Shown here: positions 6,146-6,615 of the stretch, in pieces
Layout: each line of letters opens with the position of its first letter
How positions within the stretch are numbered: the first letter of the stretch is position 1
Origin: Actinomycetes bacterium
GTDB lineage: Bacteria; Actinomycetota; Actinomycetes; Propionibacteriales; Propionibacteriaceae
DNA: 6,615 nucleotides
Assembly: GCA_029778515.1 (NCBI GenBank)
Contig: JAKOQD010000351.1
Coordinates: 1 to 6,615, forward strand
Direction of reading: 5' to 3'
Position numbers and translations under genes: made by a program
Notes under the pieces: model-generated
Told to the model about the DNA's origin: nothing
The model's input: only the letters and a program-made list of their open reading frames with translations
Database searches by the model: none

Positions 6146-6615
6146 CAGGCGCCGACGCCGGCACCGCCGGCCAACACCAGGCCACCGGCGGCCAGTGCAC
6201 CGACTGGGGTGCCGCTGGGTGCTGGTTCGATCGGGGAGTTGACCGTGCCCTCCGGCGCCGGGCTAGCCGCGGACGGCCACCCGGTCGGCTCACTGGGCGT
6301 GGCGGGCGGGGTCGTCGGCGCAGCACTCGCGCTGGGGGAGTCGGTGGCGCTCGGGGTCGCCGAACTGGTCGACGTGGGCGTCTTGGTGACCGTCGGCTTG
6401 GGACTGGGCTTGGCGGTCTCGGACGGCTTGCTGGTCGGCTCAGGGGTCGCCACCGGCGCGGACGGGGGGGTCGCGTCAGGATGTACCTTTCCGTCCGCCA
6501 ACGCCTGGTAGCGCCAACCCTCGGCGTTCCCCTTGGTGGGGTGATAGCTGTTCGCGCCCAGATCGGAGTACTTCCACTCCGAGTAGCTACCGTCGTCGGC
6601 GCGGGTGGCCTGCCA
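6118..6615 (-). CDS. Surface-anchored protein with SCO2322-like domain, Pro/Ser/Thr stalk and C-terminal membrane helix (N-terminus missing)
   Basis: The last 165 residues are present and the frame runs off the window edge, so the start is unknown. The first 38 residues are a Trp/Tyr/Gly-rich domain end (SYSEWKYSDLG, then GNAEGWRY) resembling SCO2322-family proteins, which I recall next to ECF transporter genes in Streptomyces; this was not searched. Residues about 48-138 are a low-complexity stalk rich in Pro, Thr, Ser and Ala, typical of wall-spanning spacers. A hydrophobic helix (about 140-160, GALAAGGLVLAGG) and the tail KGRHR follow. There is no LPXTG sorting motif, so the anchor is the membrane itself. 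A TTG at 6499-6501 could be taken as a start, but coding sequence clearly continues upstream. The gene overlaps ecfT by 28 nt, so it probably acts in the same uptake system, perhaps as an extracytoplasmic substrate-capturing protein. Confidence 0.8.
   Translation of the reverse strand, partial: WQATRADDGSYSEWKYSDLGANSYHPTKGNAEGWRYQALADGKVHPDATPPSAPVATPEPTSKPSETAKPSPKPTVTKTPTSTSSATPSATDSPSASAAPTTPPATPSEPTGWPSAASPAPEGTVNSPIEPAPSGTPVGALAAGGLVLAGGAGVGAWWWLKGRHR

Noticed and set aside
6202..6477. Tandem-repeat look of the Pro/Ser/Thr-rich coding region.
   Set aside because: It is low-complexity stalk coding with no regular repeat unit, typical of wall-spanning linkers, so it is described within the gene and not as a repeat.

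Overview
The window comes from a high-GC actinobacterium. All seven recognisable genes lie on the minus strand, so the text below follows them in transcription order, from high to low coordinates. The superoxide dismutase has the style of Propionibacterium and Mycobacterium enzymes, and the Rpf-type lytic enzyme and the surface-protein/ECF-transporter block are also typical of Actinobacteria. A Propionibacteriaceae-like host is my best guess, but this is an inference from protein style and not a proven placement.

Region 1 (6615 down to 2524) is a tightly packed operon for an energy-coupling-factor (ECF) transporter. It starts off-window with the C-terminal part of a surface-anchored protein: a Trp/Gly-rich domain resembling the SCO2322 family, then a Pro/Ser/Thr stalk, one membrane helix and a basic tail. 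It continues with an EcfT membrane component (28-nt overlap), a fused double ATPase (4-nt GTGA overlap) and an S component that should bind the substrate (4-nt ATGA overlap). The substrate cannot be read from the sequence. The S component resembles the predicted B12-related CblT group, so a corrinoid or corrinoid precursor is a reasonable hypothesis. A 68-bp near-perfect palindrome lies inside the coding sequence for the S component's N-terminal extension.

Region 2 (2523 down to 1859) holds sodA, an Fe/Mn superoxide dismutase with all four metal ligands. It sits 56 nt behind the transporter operon and has its own strong ribosome binding site. A small CAGGT-N3-ACCTG dyad lies in the gap.

Region 3 (1858 down to 1) holds two consecutive genes for secreted DUF348/G5 proteins. 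The first is a complete RpfB-type resuscitation-promoting factor with three DUF348 repeats, a G5 domain and an Rpf lytic domain. The second is a shorter-headed paralogue with one DUF348 and a G5 domain, cut off by the window edge. Each gene has its own upstream region, and the two regions share one layout: a TTGAC[T/C]-17-CA[A/G][G/A]CT promoter with three CTGAGA-type boxes at nearly identical offsets. A GC-rich hairpin without a U-tract separates the two genes. I see no tRNA, rRNA, CRISPR array, transposase or prophage gene.
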